Shown here piece by piece: positions 1 through 9,397 of a stretch of 20,210 nucleotides of DNA. This DNA is from Clostridium sp. UBA6758 (GTDB lineage Bacteria > Bacillota > Clostridia > Clostridiales > Clostridiaceae), in the NCBI GenBank assembly GCA_002453475.1, contig DKGY01000071.1, positions 111,107 to 131,316 of the forward strand, read 5' to 3'. Made by a program: the position numbers and the translations under genes. The notes beneath the pieces were generated by a model. That model did no database searches. It saw only the letters and a program-made list of their open reading frames with translations, and was not told where the DNA came from. Position 1 is the first letter of the stretch. Each line of letters begins with the position of its first letter.

Positions 1-234
1 GGCAATACCTATAACAGCAAGAATATTTGAAAATAGTAATATGAATTTATCACCATCTGGGTAAAATCTTCTTATTACAAAGTGGGAATAACATAATAAA
101 CTACATATTATTGCTCCTATAAATATTGCTCCCTTATCAATAGTTGGAGTTAGAATTGCTACGTTAAAAAATAGTGCCATTACAAGTAAATAAGTAAATC
201 TAAGCACTCTTTTTTCTTGTTTTATACCCTTCAT
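1..234 (-). CDS. FtsW/RodA/SpoVE-family lipid II polymerase, N-terminal part (runs off window)
   Basis: The first 78 codons of a membrane protein whose 3' part lies outside the window. It starts MKGIKQEKRVLRFTYLLVMA, with an AGGAGG ribosome-binding site five bases before the ATG. It shows at least two hydrophobic segments (about residues 13-30 and 38-52), then RRFYPDGDKF and another hydrophobic start. That basic loop followed by a hydrophobic stretch is typical of the N-terminus of clostridial SEDS proteins, the peptidoglycan glycosyltransferases that polymerise lipid II with a partner penicillin-binding protein. The gene follows the FHA gene after 16 bases, so the two are probably co-transcribed. 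Clostridial genomes often have FHA, SEDS and a class B PBP in this order, so a pbp gene may follow; this is inference. No catalytic region is visible, so RodA, FtsW and SpoVE roles cannot be separated. Confidence 0.75.
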   Translation of the reverse strand, partial: MKGIKQEKRVLRFTYLLVMALFFNVAILTPTIDKGAIFIGAIICSLLCYSHFVIRRFYPDGDKFILLFSNILAVIGIA

Positions 235-250
235 ATGTGCCTCCTAGTAA

Positions 251-679
251 CTACATAAATTTAAAGGTAGCAGTTCCCACCTTTATTATATCCCCCGATT
301 TTAATATAAGGGAATTCTTTATCCTAACATCATTGACCTTAGTTCCATTAGTACTCTCCAAATCTTCTAACACATACTCATTATTTCTTCTAAAAATTTT
401 AACATGATGAGATGAAACATGTCTATCATCTAAGATTACTGTATTATCACTTTTTCTTCCCATAGTCAAGTTATCCACTATTGGCAGTATTCCTCCATTT
501 TTTAAGTTTGTGTTTTCTCCAGCTACTATTATTTCTAATCCAGAAGTAGCCTTTCTAGCTTTATTTCTTCTCTTACCCACTGATTTAGTATCTGTATACA
601 TTATTTTTAAAGCATAGATTATAATAAAATAAACTATAGCTATTATTCCTAAATTCAATGCGAATTTTAAAATATTCAT
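251..679 (-). CDS. membrane-anchored FHA-domain protein
   Basis: A 142-residue protein with one N-terminal membrane segment (about residues 5-26), a basic stretch KRRNKARK (37-44) and a C-terminal forkhead-associated domain (about 60-142). The FHA signature is intact: GR at 74-75, SSHH at 89-92 and STNGTKVND from 109. FHA domains bind phosphothreonine, so the protein probably senses Ser/Thr kinase signalling at the membrane. Its place just before a SEDS cell-wall polymerase suggests control of peptidoglycan synthesis; this is inference from position. The open frame continues upstream to 721, but only the ATG at 679 has a ribosome-binding site (AAAGGAG, eight bases before), and the upstream extension would run into the hairpin after uvrA. 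I therefore start it at 679. Confidence 0.9.
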   Translation of the reverse strand: MNILKFALNLGIIAIVYFIIIYALKIMYTDTKSVGKRRNKARKATSGLEIIVAGENTNLKNGGILPIVDNLTMGRKSDNTVILDDRHVSSHHVKIFRRNNEYVLEDLESTNGTKVNDVRIKNSLILKSGDIIKVGTATFKFM

Positions 680-706
680 AAACAAAACTCCTTTATACAT
701 ATATAA

Positions 707-744
707 CATAACTAGCATCATTATAAATCATGATGCTAGTTATA
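707..744 (-). terminator. hairpin between uvrA and the FHA gene
   Basis: Perfect inverted repeat with arms at 708-720 and 731-743 (ATAACTAGCATCA and its complement) and a 10-base loop, beginning seven bases after the uvrA stop codon. In the minus-strand RNA the stem is followed by GTTATATATG, not by a clear U run. It may be a weak terminator, an attenuator or an mRNA-stabilising end rather than a strong terminator. Confidence 0.5.
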
Positions 745-749
745 AGTAA

Positions 750-3575
750 TTATATCATCTTTTTTAGGTACTGTCCTGTATATGATTTAGAACATTTAAT
801 TACATCTTTAGGATTTCCTTTAACTATAATAGTTCCTCCCTTATCTCCGCCTTCTGGCCCTAAATCTATAATATAATCTGAACTCTTTATAACATCTAAA
901 TTATGTTCAATTACTATGACAGTATTCCCTCCATCTACAAGTCTTTGAAGAATTTTTATAAGTTTACTAACATCATCAATGTGTAATCCCGTAGTCGGTT
1001 CATCTAAGATATATAAAGTTTTTCCTGTACTTCTTTTGGATAATTCATAGGCAAGCTTTATCCTTTGAGCTTCTCCTCCTGACAAAGTGGTTGATGGTTG
1101 ACCTAATCTTATATAGGATAGTCCAACATCCATAAGAGTTTGAAGTTTACTACTTATACGAGGTATATTTTCAAAAAAATCAAGTCCTTCCTCTACAGTC
1201 ATGTTTAAAACATCTGCAATAGTTTTTCCTTTGTATTTAACCTCTAGTGTTTCTCTATTATATCTCTTTCCTTTACATACTTCACATTCAACATATACGT
1301 CAGATAAAAATTGCATTTCTATCTTTATTATTCCATCACCTTTACAAGCTTCACATCTTCCACCTTTAACATTAAAGCTGAAACGGCCTTGTTTATATCC
1401 TCTACTTTTAGCCTCTGGAACCATAGTAAAAATTTCTCTTATTAAATCAAATACCCCTGTATATGTAGCAGGATTACTTCTAGGTGTTCTCCCTATAGGA
1501 CTTTGATCTATATTTATAATCTTATCAATCTGTTCAGAACCTATAATTTCATCATGTTTTCCTGGTAGCTTCTTAGAATTATTTAATTTTCTATTTAAAC
1601 CCTTATATAAAACTTGATTAACTAAGGTACTTTTTCCTGACCCAGAAACTCCTGTTACAGATGTAAATAGCCCTAATGGAAAGTCAACAGTTACATTTTT
1701 TAAGTTGTTTTCCTTTGCACCTTTGATTCTTATAACTCTACTTTTATCCATAACTCTATATTTATCAGGTAGCTCAATAGCTTTACGCCCACTTAAGTAT
1801 TGGCCTGTAATAGATTCTTTACACTTCATAACTTGTTTTACTGTACCTGCAGCTATTATTTTTCCTCCATGCTCTCCTGCTCCTGGACCTATATCTACTA
1901 AGTAATCTGCTTCTCTCATAGTATCTTCGTCATGCTCAACTACAACTAGAGTATTTCCAATGTCTCTAAGATGCTTTAAGGTCTTTATTAATTTATCATT
2001 ATCCCTTTGATGTAGTCCAATACTTGGTTCATCTAAAATATATAAAACTCCCATTAAACTAGAACCAATTTGAGTAGCTAATCTAATTCTTTGGGCTTCA
2101 CCTCCTGATAAAGTACCTGCTGCTCTACTTAAGTTAAGATAACTAAGTCCTACATCTTTTAAAAAGCTAAGTCTACTCTTAACTTCCTTTAATACTTGAG
2201 CTGCTACAATTTCATCCTTTTTAGATAATTTTAGTGTATCCACAAAATCAAGCTCTTCTAAAATAGACATAGTGCAAAACTCACTTATATTTTTACTACC
2301 TACAGTAACAGATAGAGCTTCTTTAGATAATCTTCTTCCTTTACACTTTGGACAAGGATTATCACTCATATACTCTTCTACTTCCCTTTTTATGTAATCT
2401 GAGTTAGTTTCCATATATCTTCTTTTTAAATTGTTTATTATACCTTCATAAGCATAATTATAGATTCCAGTTTTAAATTCCTTTGTATACTCTATTCGTA
2501 GTTTTTCTCCATTTGTTCCATGTAAAACAGCATTTAAACTTTCTTCTGATAGTTTTTCTATAGGAGTGTCTAGAGTAAACCCTCTTTTTTTAGCAAGAGC
2601 TTCTAATATGGCACGAGTCCACGAATCTTCCTTTAGACTTCCTTCACCTAAAGTTAAAATTCCTCCTGCTAGTATGGATTTACTTTTGTCTGGAATCACT
2701 AAATCTTCATCTATCTCCATTAAAGTTCCAAGTCCATCACACTCATCGCACTTTCCAAAGGGAGAATTGAAGGAAAACATTCTAGGCTCAATTTCACCAA
2801 TACTTATTCCACAATCTACACATGAAAATTTTTCACTTAAAAGTATATCTTCTCCGTCAATAATATTTAAAATAGCTATACCTTCACCTAATTTTAGTGC
2901 TGACTCTAAAGAGTCGGTAATTCTTGAATCAATTCCATCCTTAATAACTATTCTATCTATTACTATTTCAATAGTATGCTTTTTATTCTTCTCTAGATTA
3001 ATATCTTCATCTTCTAAATCTATAAGTTCGCCATCAATTCTAGCTCTAACATATCCATTTTTTTTTATATTCTCAATAATCTTTACATGTTCTCCTTTTT
3101 TACCCGTAACTATAGGTGCTAAAATTTGAACCTTGGTTCTAGCTGGCAAAGCCATTGCCTGATCTACCATTTGATCTACAGTCTGCTGAGTAATCTCCTT
3201 ACCACATTTAGGACAATGAGGTACCCCTATCTTTGCATAAAGCAGTCTTAAATAGTCATAAATTTCAGTAACTGTTCCTACTGTAGACCTTGGATTCCTG
3301 CTTGTAGTCTTTTGGTCAATAGATATAGCTGGTGATAGACCCTCTATATACTCTACATCCGGCTTATTCATTTGGCCTAAAAACTGTCTCGCATAAGCCG
3401 AAAGAGACTCCACATATCTTCTTTGCCCTTCTGCATAAAGAGTATCAAAGGCTAAAGAAGATTTCCCTGAACCTGAAAGTCCAGTAAAAACAACAAATTT
3501 ATCTCTTGGTATTTCTAAATCTACATTTTTAAGGTTATGTACCTTTGCACCTTTTATATAAATACTATTTCTCAT
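750..3575 (-). CDS. uvrA: excinuclease ABC subunit A
   Basis: UvrA is the damage-scanning ATPase of nucleotide excision repair; a UvrA dimer loads UvrB on damaged DNA. The 941-residue length is usual for the family. It has two ABC modules: Walker A at 32-40 (GLSGSGKSS) and 642-650 (GVSGSGKST), signature LSGGEAQRI at 489-497 and 831-839, and Walker B ending ILDEP at 513-517 and 856-860. Zinc-binding cysteine pairs are at C252/C255 with C276/C279 and at C741/C744 with C764/C767. The ATG is preceded by AAAGGAG with good spacing. It lies 11 bases after the uvrB stop, so uvrB-uvrA form one transcription unit. Nothing looks truncated or frameshifted. Identification is secure. Confidence 0.99.
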   Translation of the reverse strand: MRNSIYIKGAKVHNLKNVDLEIPRDKFVVFTGLSGSGKSSLAFDTLYAEGQRRYVESLSAYARQFLGQMNKPDVEYIEGLSPAISIDQKTTSRNPRSTVGTVTEIYDYLRLLYAKIGVPHCPKCGKEITQQTVDQMVDQAMALPARTKVQILAPIVTGKKGEHVKIIENIKKNGYVRARIDGELIDLEDEDINLEKNKKHTIEIVIDRIVIKDGIDSRITDSLESALKLGEGIAILNIIDGEDILLSEKFSCVDCGISIGEIEPRMFSFNSPFGKCDECDGLGTLMEIDEDLVIPDKSKSILAGGILTLGEGSLKEDSWTRAILEALAKKRGFTLDTPIEKLSEESLNAVLHGTNGEKLRIEYTKEFKTGIYNYAYEGIINNLKRRYMETNSDYIKREVEEYMSDNPCPKCKGRRLSKEALSVTVGSKNISEFCTMSILEELDFVDTLKLSKKDEIVAAQVLKEVKSRLSFLKDVGLSYLNLSRAAGTLSGGEAQRIRLATQIGSSLMGVLYILDEPSIGLHQRDNDKLIKTLKHLRDIGNTLVVVEHDEDTMREADYLVDIGPGAGEHGGKIIAAGTVKQVMKCKESITGQYLSGRKAIELPDKYRVMDKSRVIRIKGAKENNLKNVTVDFPLGLFTSVTGVSGSGKSTLVNQVLYKGLNRKLNNSKKLPGKHDEIIGSEQIDKIINIDQSPIGRTPRSNPATYTGVFDLIREIFTMVPEAKSRGYKQGRFSFNVKGGRCEACKGDGIIKIEMQFLSDVYVECEVCKGKRYNRETLEVKYKGKTIADVLNMTVEEGLDFFENIPRISSKLQTLMDVGLSYIRLGQPSTTLSGGEAQRIKLAYELSKRSTGKTLYILDEPTTGLHIDDVSKLIKILQRLVDGGNTVIVIEHNLDVIKSSDYIIDLGPEGGDKGGTIIVKGNPKDVIKCSKSYTGQYLKKMI

Positions 3576-3586
3576 AGATTTCTCCT

Positions 3587-5572
3587 TTACAAATTAAAAT
3601 CTCTCTTCATACGCTCTATCTCATCTCTTAAAACTGCTGCTCTTTCAAATTGTAAGTCCTTAGCTGCTTCTTTCATTTCTTTTTCTAGTTTAGTAATGTG
3701 CTTATCTAACTCCTTCTTATCTAAAAGCAAATCACTACTTGCTTCACTGGTATATGAAGCTTCATCTTCTGCTACCGTAGAAATTTCTATAACTTCTCTT
3801 ATTTCTTTAATTATAGTCTTAGGAACCATATTATGCTCCTCATTATATGCTTCCTGGATACTTCTTCTTCTATTTGTCTCATTTATAGTCCTTTCCATAG
3901 AATTAGTCATATTATCAGCATACATTATTACTTTACTCTCTGAATTTCTTGCAGCTCTACCTACAGTCTGAATTAAAGATGTTTCACTCCTTAAGAATCC
4001 TTCCTTATCTGCATCTAATATAGCAACTAGAGCTACTTCTGGAATATCTAATCCTTCCCTTAAAAGGTTTATCCCAACTAATACATCAAAATCTCCCTTA
4101 CGAAGTTCCTGTATAATTTTCATTCTTTCCATAGTAACTATATCGGAATGTAAGTAAGTAGTTTTTACTCCTAACTCCTTTAAGTATTTAGTTAAATCTT
4201 CTGCCATTTTCTTTGTAAGAGTTGTAACTAAGGTTCTAAACCCTCTTTCAGTAGTTCTATTAATCTCGCCATATAAGTCATCTATTTGACCCTTTACTGG
4301 CCTTATTATAATTTCAGGATCTAATAATCCAGTTGGTCTTATTATTTGCTCTGCTGTATTCTCCGAATTCTCTTTTTCATAAGATCCAGGAGTAGCACTT
4401 ACAAATAATACTTGGTTTAGTTTTTCTTCAAACTCTTCAAATTTAAGTGGTCTATTATCATATGCTGATGGAAGTCTAAATCCATACTCTACTAAAGATG
4501 TCTTTCTAGACCTATCGCCTCCATACATAGCCTTAATTTGTGGCAGTGTAACATGACTTTCATCTACAAAGAAGAGAAAATCATCTGGGAAATAATCAAT
4601 AAGAGTTTGCGGTGGTGTTCCTTTTACTCTTCCATCTAATATTCTAGAATAATTTTCTATTCCAGTACAATAGCCTACTTCCCTCATCATCTCTACATCA
4701 AAATTTGTTCGTTGTTTTAACCTTTGAGCTTCTAATAACTTATCCTCATCCTTTAGCTCCCTTAATCTCTCTTCTAATTCAAATTCAATTTGAGAGATAG
4801 ATCTTTCTAAATTCTCCTTTGATGTAGCAAAGTGGGATGCTGGGAATATAGATACATGCTTTCTTCCACTAATTATATTGCCTGTAAGTACATCAAACTC
4901 ACGGATTCTGTCTATTTCATCTCCAAAGAATTCAACTTTTATCCCTTTATTAGTTGATGATGCTGGAAATATATCTAGCACATCTCCTCTTACTCTGAAG
5001 GTTCCTCTAACAAAATTTATATCATTTCTTTCATATTGAATATCCACAAGCTGGCTAATAACACTATTTCTATCTTTAATCATACCCTCTCGTAAAGATA
5101 CAGTAAGCTTTTTATAGTCATCTGGATTTCCTAGTCCATATATACATGATACAGAAGCCACAACTATAACATCTCGTCTTTCTATCAACGCTGAGGTAGC
5201 TGAGTGACGTAACTTTTCTATCTCCTCATTTATTGATGCATCCTTCTCTATATACGTGTCAGTTTGAGCTACATAAGCTTCTGGTTGATAATAGTCATAG
5301 TAAGATACAAAATATTCTACAGCATTTTCCGGAAAAAACTCTTTAAATTCTGAGCATAATTGAGCCGCTAAGGTTTTGTTATGAGCAAGAATTAAAGTTG
5401 GTCTTTGAACCCTCTCTATAATATTTGCCATAGTAAATGTCTTACCTGATCCCGTTACTCCAAGTAAAGTTTGATATTTTTTATCTCCAAGCATTCCTTT
5501 AACTATACTATCTATAGCCTCAGGTTGATCTCCAGTTGGCTTAAATTTTGAATGAATCTTAAACTGACCCAT
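3587..5572 (-). CDS. uvrB: excinuclease ABC subunit B
   Basis: UvrB is the helicase-like subunit that verifies damage after UvrA loading and then recruits UvrC. The protein has 661 residues, normal for the family. Visible parts: Walker A GVTGSGKT (38-45); the strand-separating beta-hairpin region around [10 protein letters not shown] (91-100); the DESH helicase box (337-340); the C-terminal helicase motifs around [17 protein letters not shown]; and a C-terminal UVR motif (about 625-658), which contacts UvrC and UvrA. The ATG has GGGGTGAT upstream. It starts 28 bases after the stop of the PDZ gene with no convincing promoter of its own, so it is probably read from the MinJ-like gene's transcript. 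I see only a LexA-like half site (GAAC) in that gap, not a full palindrome. Confidence 0.99.
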   Translation of the reverse strand: MGQFKIHSKFKPTGDQPEAIDSIVKGMLGDKKYQTLLGVTGSGKTFTMANIIERVQRPTLILAHNKTLAAQLCSEFKEFFPENAVEYFVSYYDYYQPEAYVAQTDTYIEKDASINEEIEKLRHSATSALIERRDVIVVASVSCIYGLGNPDDYKKLTVSLREGMIKDRNSVISQLVDIQYERNDINFVRGTFRVRGDVLDIFPASSTNKGIKVEFFGDEIDRIREFDVLTGNIISGRKHVSIFPASHFATSKENLERSISQIEFELEERLRELKDEDKLLEAQRLKQRTNFDVEMMREVGYCTGIENYSRILDGRVKGTPPQTLIDYFPDDFLFFVDESHVTLPQIKAMYGGDRSRKTSLVEYGFRLPSAYDNRPLKFEEFEEKLNQVLFVSATPGSYEKENSENTAEQIIRPTGLLDPEIIIRPVKGQIDDLYGEINRTTERGFRTLVTTLTKKMAEDLTKYLKELGVKTTYLHSDIVTMERMKIIQELRKGDFDVLVGINLLREGLDIPEVALVAILDADKEGFLRSETSLIQTVGRAARNSESKVIMYADNMTNSMERTINETNRRRSIQEAYNEEHNMVPKTIIKEIREVIEISTVAEDEASYTSEASSDLLLDKKELDKHITKLEKEMKEAAKDLQFERAAVLRDEIERMKRDFNL

Positions 5573-5600
5573 GATACATCACCCCACATTGTTCTAAAAA

Positions 5601-6905
5601 TTATTCTTTATCGTTGTTATCTTTCTTTTCTTTAATTTTATTTAGTATATCTGAAAAACTAGAATTGTCCGGCTTTGCTACAGTAACCTGCTTAGGAACC
5701 TCCCTAGGAACTATAACAATCCCTAACTTTTCTTTATTATTTTTAACTTTACATTCTAACTCTTCTATATTTCCATTTTCTCTTCTAACCTTCATCTTTA
5801 TAATGTCTGGAAGACTTTCTAACAAATTAAATATAACTTCGTCCTTATATAATTTAATATTATTTATTTCTAATATTAAATCTCCCATTTTAACTCCCAT
5901 ATTTCTAGCTATAGAATCATGTGCTACATCTAAAACACATACGCCCTCTTCATTACTCACATATTTTATTTTACCCTTTTTTTCTGCTAATCGATCAATA
6001 TATAACATATATTCATGTAATACAGGCATTAATGTAAGAATTATTACATCTAAAATTTTATTTATATCTCCTAGGAAAGATAATAGAATTAGCACAGTAC
6101 CATATCCTAAAATAAGCAACCCTGAAAATATGGGCTTATTTTTTTTGCTTTTTGTAAATGTTACTGTAGCATAATTAACTCCTGCAAAAATAGGTAGTGC
6201 ACCAATTACCATAGTAGCAAAAATCAATACATTTTTACTATGATTAATGATTGGCCACCACTCTGGAGTATTTACACTTCCACCCATGACTGTATTTGCA
6301 CTGGTAGCCTGTACCATTAGTAATATTATCATTGGTAATATCCATTGTCTTCTATACGCAAATCCACCTATGATTTTTTTATCTCTTGATCCAAATACGG
6401 GTATAGCTCCTCTTTTACCATCAAAGATTACTAATAATCCTTCAACAATATGCATTACTGCAATTAACACCAACAAATTAGTTATATCTATTTTTATCAC
6501 ATCTAAACTTGGATTTCCCATAATTAATGATATAAAATACAACAGTATTGATAATAGCCCTAGAATAGATCCAGAATAAGAAAAACAAACTAGTTTAGGA
6601 CTAAAGAACATTAACGCTACTGATAAGATAAATATCAGAAATATATTAGAAGTTTCATAAAAGGTAATTCCCAAAAATGTAAGAATTAAGCTAGCTAAAA
6701 CACCTCCTAATATTCCCATAACTATTTGTGACACAGTAAGTTCAAAAGTGGAAGATGAATTTTTACCCATAATTAATCTTTCCATTACCGTAGTTCTTTT
6801 ATTTTTCATATAGAATACAACAGCCATCATTATTAATATAAATGCATAAGATGGCTCCACAATAGCATAGGACACCTGTTGCAAAGTATACTTTAAAAGT
6901 TCCAT
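5601..6905 (-). CDS. polytopic membrane protein with C-terminal PDZ domain, MinJ-like
   Basis: A 434-residue protein with about eight or nine hydrophobic segments (roughly 15-32, 60-80, 85-103, 113-130, 140-160, 187-205, 228-246, 260-278, 283-300), a PDZ domain (about 310-400, with GVKMGDLILEINN) and a charged cytosolic tail. No protease motif is visible. In Bacillus subtilis, MinJ is a polytopic PDZ protein that links DivIVA to MinD, and its gene follows ftsE-ftsX-ctpB. Here the same order ftsE-ftsX-ctp-PDZ is seen, which supports a MinJ-type role in division-site or polarity control. That assignment rests on architecture and order, not on sequence identity I could measure. The longer open frame begins at 6947, but AAAAGGAG sits seven bases before the ATG at 6905, so I use that start. 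Confidence 0.8.
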   Translation of the reverse strand: MELLKYTLQQVSYAIVEPSYAFILIMMAVVFYMKNKRTTVMERLIMGKNSSSTFELTVSQIVMGILGGVLASLILTFLGITFYETSNIFLIFILSVALMFFSPKLVCFSYSGSILGLLSILLYFISLIMGNPSLDVIKIDITNLLVLIAVMHIVEGLLVIFDGKRGAIPVFGSRDKKIIGGFAYRRQWILPMIILLMVQATSANTVMGGSVNTPEWWPIINHSKNVLIFATMVIGALPIFAGVNYATVTFTKSKKNKPIFSGLLILGYGTVLILLSFLGDINKILDVIILTLMPVLHEYMLYIDRLAEKKGKIKYVSNEEGVCVLDVAHDSIARNMGVKMGDLILEINNIKLYKDEVIFNLLESLPDIIKMKVRRENGNIEELECKVKNNKEKLGIVIVPREVPKQVTVAKPDNSSFSDILNKIKEKKDNNDKE

Positions 6906-6933
6906 TCTTTTTCTCCTTTTCATTATGTAACAA

Positions 6934-7001
6934 AAGTAGATATACATAAGGAAAATTAAGTATCTACCTATTATAATAGATACTTAATTATTTATCTACT
7001 T
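6934..7001. repeat. nested inverted repeats upstream of the MinJ-like gene
   Basis: Inner perfect inverted repeat: arms 6954-6966 (AATTAAGTATCTA) and 6977-6989, 10-base loop. Outer perfect arms: 6934-6942 (AAGTAGATA) and 6993-7001. On the minus strand the inner stem is followed by UUUUCC, so it could act as an intrinsic terminator or as a leader structure for the downstream gene, whose start codon is at 6905. Confidence 0.6.
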
Positions 7002-7062
7002 CAAACTATAAAATTAGTTTTATTAACTTTTTCTATATGTTAACTTATTTTAAATTAATATT

Positions 7063-7096
7063 TATTATAATAGAAATATTCATCTCTATTATAATA
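7063..7096 (-). terminator. hairpin after ctp, probable weak terminator
   Basis: Perfect 12-bp inverted repeat, arms 7063-7074 and 7085-7096 (TATTATAATAGA and its complement) with a 10-base loop, starting 13 bases beyond the ctp stop codon. The stem is almost all A-T and the tail AATATTAATTT is only loosely U-rich, so termination strength is uncertain. The arms share the core TATTATAATAG with the loop of the neighbouring repeat at 6934-7001. Confidence 0.5.
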
Positions 7097-7109
7097 CCCT
7101 ATATCCTAT

Positions 7110-8339
7110 TTACTTAATCTTTTCTTTTGCTACTTCTAAAGCCTTTTGAAATTGAGGGTCTACTGATTTATCATAGGTTTTTCCTCTTAATTCTTCTGGA
7201 TACTCCACTAAAACATCCGGTTCTATTCCTATACCATGGATATTCTGCCCATTTGGAGTGTAATATTTAGAAATAGTAACCTTTAATGCTGTCCCATCAC
7301 TAAAACCATCTCTGTCCCTATAGAAAGTTGTTTGAACAACACCTTTACCAAAAGTCTTAGTACCTACTAAAGTTCCAAGCTTATAATCTTTTATAGCTCC
7401 TGTAAATATTTCTGAAGCACTTGCGCTACCCTCATCTATTAATATAGTAAGTGGTAATCCTTCAGCAATTCCACCTACAGAGTTATAATCCTTCCTATTT
7501 CCATTCTTGTCTTCTGTATAAACTATATTCTTATTCTTAGGAATAAATTGTGAACACATATTTACAGTTTGATCTAATAATCCACCTGGATTTTCTCTTA
7601 AGTCTACTATTAAACTCTTCATTCCTTTTGATTTTAGATCTTTGATAGCATTCTCAAAATTGCTAGATGTATTTTCATCAAACATAGTAACCTGAATATA
7701 TCCAACCTGACTGTCTATCATTTCTTTTTTTACAGTTATCATTTCTATTTCATCTCTTATAGCTTTAACATCAAAAGAGCCTTTATTTTCTCTAGATAAA
7801 GTAAGTTCTACAGCTTCTCCTTTTTTACCTTTCATAGTTGTAACTGCTTTTTCCAAGTCTTTTCCTTCAACCTTTGTTCCATTTACACTTTCAATTATAT
7901 CTCCTGAAAGTATTCCCACCTTTTCCGCTGGTGAATTTTCAAAGGTAGCAACTACAACTATCTTATCTTCCTTAACGCCTACCTGTATTCCTAATCCAAC
8001 ATAATTTCCTTCAGTTTGGGAGTAAAAGTCCTTAAACTCTTCTGCGTTCATATATGTTGTATATGGATCTCCTACAGCTTCTGTCATTCCCGCTGCAGCT
8101 CCATCTATAAGCTTATTAATGTCAATTTCGCCCAAATAATACTTATCTAATTTATCTTTTATTGTATATAACTTTTCAAAGTCCACTATATTTTCATATG
8201 TTTTTCTACTAACTAAAACCCTACCATCTGGTAACTTAAAAGATATATAGTTAGATAATCCTAATGTTATTAAATTTGTGACTATCAAAAGAGCCACTAT
8301 GCCCGTTACTTTTTTCCATTTACTTTTCTTTTTATCCAT
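7110..8339 (-). CDS. ctpB: S41-family carboxy-terminal processing peptidase (CtpA/CtpB type)
   Basis: A 409-residue secreted or membrane-anchored serine protease. The N-terminal membrane anchor covers about residues 11-30, a PDZ domain about 110-195, and the S41 protease core about 205-380. The Ser-Lys-Gln catalytic set of this family is present at S307 (in GSASASE), K332 (in TFGKG) and Q336, with the spacing known from Prc and CtpB. In Bacillus subtilis, CtpB cleaves SpoIVFA to help activate pro-sigma-K during sporulation; other homologues process envelope proteins. The symbol follows gene order after ftsEX and is not proven. The open frame has a GTG at 8348, but that codon is inside the ribosome-binding site GAGGGTGAT, so the ATG at 8339 is the start. 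Hairpins flank the gene on both sides. Confidence 0.95.
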   Translation of the reverse strand: MDKKKSKWKKVTGIVALLIVTNLITLGLSNYISFKLPDGRVLVSRKTYENIVDFEKLYTIKDKLDKYYLGEIDINKLIDGAAAGMTEAVGDPYTTYMNAEEFKDFYSQTEGNYVGLGIQVGVKEDKIVVVATFENSPAEKVGILSGDIIESVNGTKVEGKDLEKAVTTMKGKKGEAVELTLSRENKGSFDVKAIRDEIEMITVKKEMIDSQVGYIQVTMFDENTSSNFENAIKDLKSKGMKSLIVDLRENPGGLLDQTVNMCSQFIPKNKNIVYTEDKNGNRKDYNSVGGIAEGLPLTILIDEGSASASEIFTGAIKDYKLGTLVGTKTFGKGVVQTTFYRDRDGFSDGTALKVTISKYYTPNGQNIHGIGIEPDVLVEYPEELRGKTYDKSVDPQFQKALEVAKEKIK

Positions 8340-8454
8340 AAAAATCACCCTCTCATTCTCATATATTTATTATTACTTTTTATCCCCAATAATAATACTA
8401 TGAAATCTAAATTATTTTATTATTCCTTTCTATCACCAATATATTATATTATAC

Positions 8455-8493
8455 ACAAATAAGACTAAGAAATAAATTCTTAGTCTTATTTGT
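8455..8493 (-). terminator. terminator of the ftsE-ftsX operon
   Basis: Perfect 17-bp inverted repeat with arms 8455-8471 and 8477-8493 and a 5-base loop, 10 bases after the ftsX stop codon. The 3' arm ends in CUUAUUUGU, giving a U-rich end although no separate U run follows. Strength of the stem and position make termination likely. Confidence 0.75.
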
Positions 8494-8503
8494 TCTTTAT
8501 AAT

Positions 8504-9397
8504 TTAAACTTTTAAGAACTTTCTCATGGACATTATACTTCCAATTGCTCCTATAAAAATTCCACATCCCAGGAATTCCCAAACAATTACTTTCCATATA
8601 TATGAAATTTCTACTAAACTAAATCCAAACATGGTATCAGCAGTAAAATTACTAACCACCATAGTATATATCAAACTTAATATTACTACTGATATACAAG
8701 CTCCAACTATTCCTAGGATTATACCTTCTATTATAAATGGCCATCTAATGAACCAATCAGTAGCTCCTACATACTTCATTATTCCGATTTCTTTTTTTCT
8801 TGTAAACACTGTAATCTTTATAGTATTTCCTATTAAGAATAAAGATATCATAATAAAAATTACAAATGCTACAGCAGCAACTATTTTAACTGAATCTGTA
8901 AGCTTAGAAATTTTTGCAATTAGCGATCTCGCATCTTTTATTTCCTCAATACCATCCATACCTTTGATACTACTTACAACTTTATCTACCACTAGTGGTT
9001 CTTTAACATTTACCGTAAATGAAGCTGGTAATGGATTTTTATCCTCAAATCCAGAAGTTAATTCACCAGATTTATCATTTATTTGTTCCCTTAAATCCTT
9101 TAAAGCATCTTCCTTGCTTTGAAAGGTTATAGTATTAATACCTTCTACTGCTTTAATTTTATTCTCTATAGCATTTTTATTATTATCACTTATACCTTCG
9201 TTTAAGTAAATTTTTACCTCAACCATAGAGCCTAATTTAGTAATTGCTTTATCTACATTAGCTACCCCTAGTGTTATAGCACCTAATATAAAAAGGGTAG
9301 CTGTTACTGTAGCTATAGATGCTATACTTAAAGTTTTATTTCTTTTTATACTTTTAAGCGCTTCCATAAATGAATATTTAAGAGAATCAAATTTCAT
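8504..9397 (-). CDS. ftsX: cell division ABC transporter-like permease FtsX
   Basis: FtsX is the membrane part of the FtsEX complex, which couples ATP hydrolysis inside the cell to activation of peptidoglycan hydrolases outside. The 297-residue protein has the expected plan: a membrane segment at about 23-45, a large extracellular loop at about 47-168 that would contact the hydrolase or its adaptor, then three more segments (about 172-197, 222-248, 266-290). KKEIGIMKYVGATDWFIRWPF in the loop after the second segment is the FtsX signature region. The open frame extends upstream to 9445, but AAGGGGG lies nine bases before the ATG at 9397. This start overlaps the end of ftsE by 11 bases, which fits translational coupling. 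Confidence 0.97.
   Translation of the reverse strand: MKFDSLKYSFMEALKSIKRNKTLSIASIATVTATLFILGAITLGVANVDKAITKLGSMVEVKIYLNEGISDNNKNAIENKIKAVEGINTITFQSKEDALKDLREQINDKSGELTSGFEDKNPLPASFTVNVKEPLVVDKVVSSIKGMDGIEEIKDARSLIAKISKLTDSVKIVAAVAFVIFIMISLFLIGNTIKITVFTRKKEIGIMKYVGATDWFIRWPFIIEGIILGIVGACISVVILSLIYTMVVSNFTADTMFGFSLVEISYIWKVIVWEFLGCGIFIGAIGSIMSMRKFLKV

Noticed and set aside
471..479. DnaA-box-like TTATCCACT in the FHA gene
   Set aside because: It is explained by the codons for Val-Asp-Asn and stands alone.
680..721. Longer start for the FHA gene
   Set aside because: The ribosome-binding site AAAGGAG is inside the extension and serves the ATG at 679; the extension also enters the hairpin.
1201..3129. 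Plus-strand open frames inside uvrA (1201-1506, 1705-1905, 2566-3129)
   Set aside because: They are antisense shadows of a fully conserved gene; their products are serine/leucine-rich without domains and lack ribosome-binding sites.
5573..5600. LexA box before uvrB
   Set aside because: Only one GAAC half is present; the partner half does not match.
8340..8454. Sigma-A promoter for ctp
   Set aside because: Several TATAAT-like hexamers occur in this AT-rich gap but none has a convincing -35 or extended -10, so I do not list one.
8526..9122. 198-codon plus-strand frame opposite ftsX
   Set aside because: It is the reverse of ftsX, whose four-segment layout and signature are clear; the antisense product has no recognisable feature.
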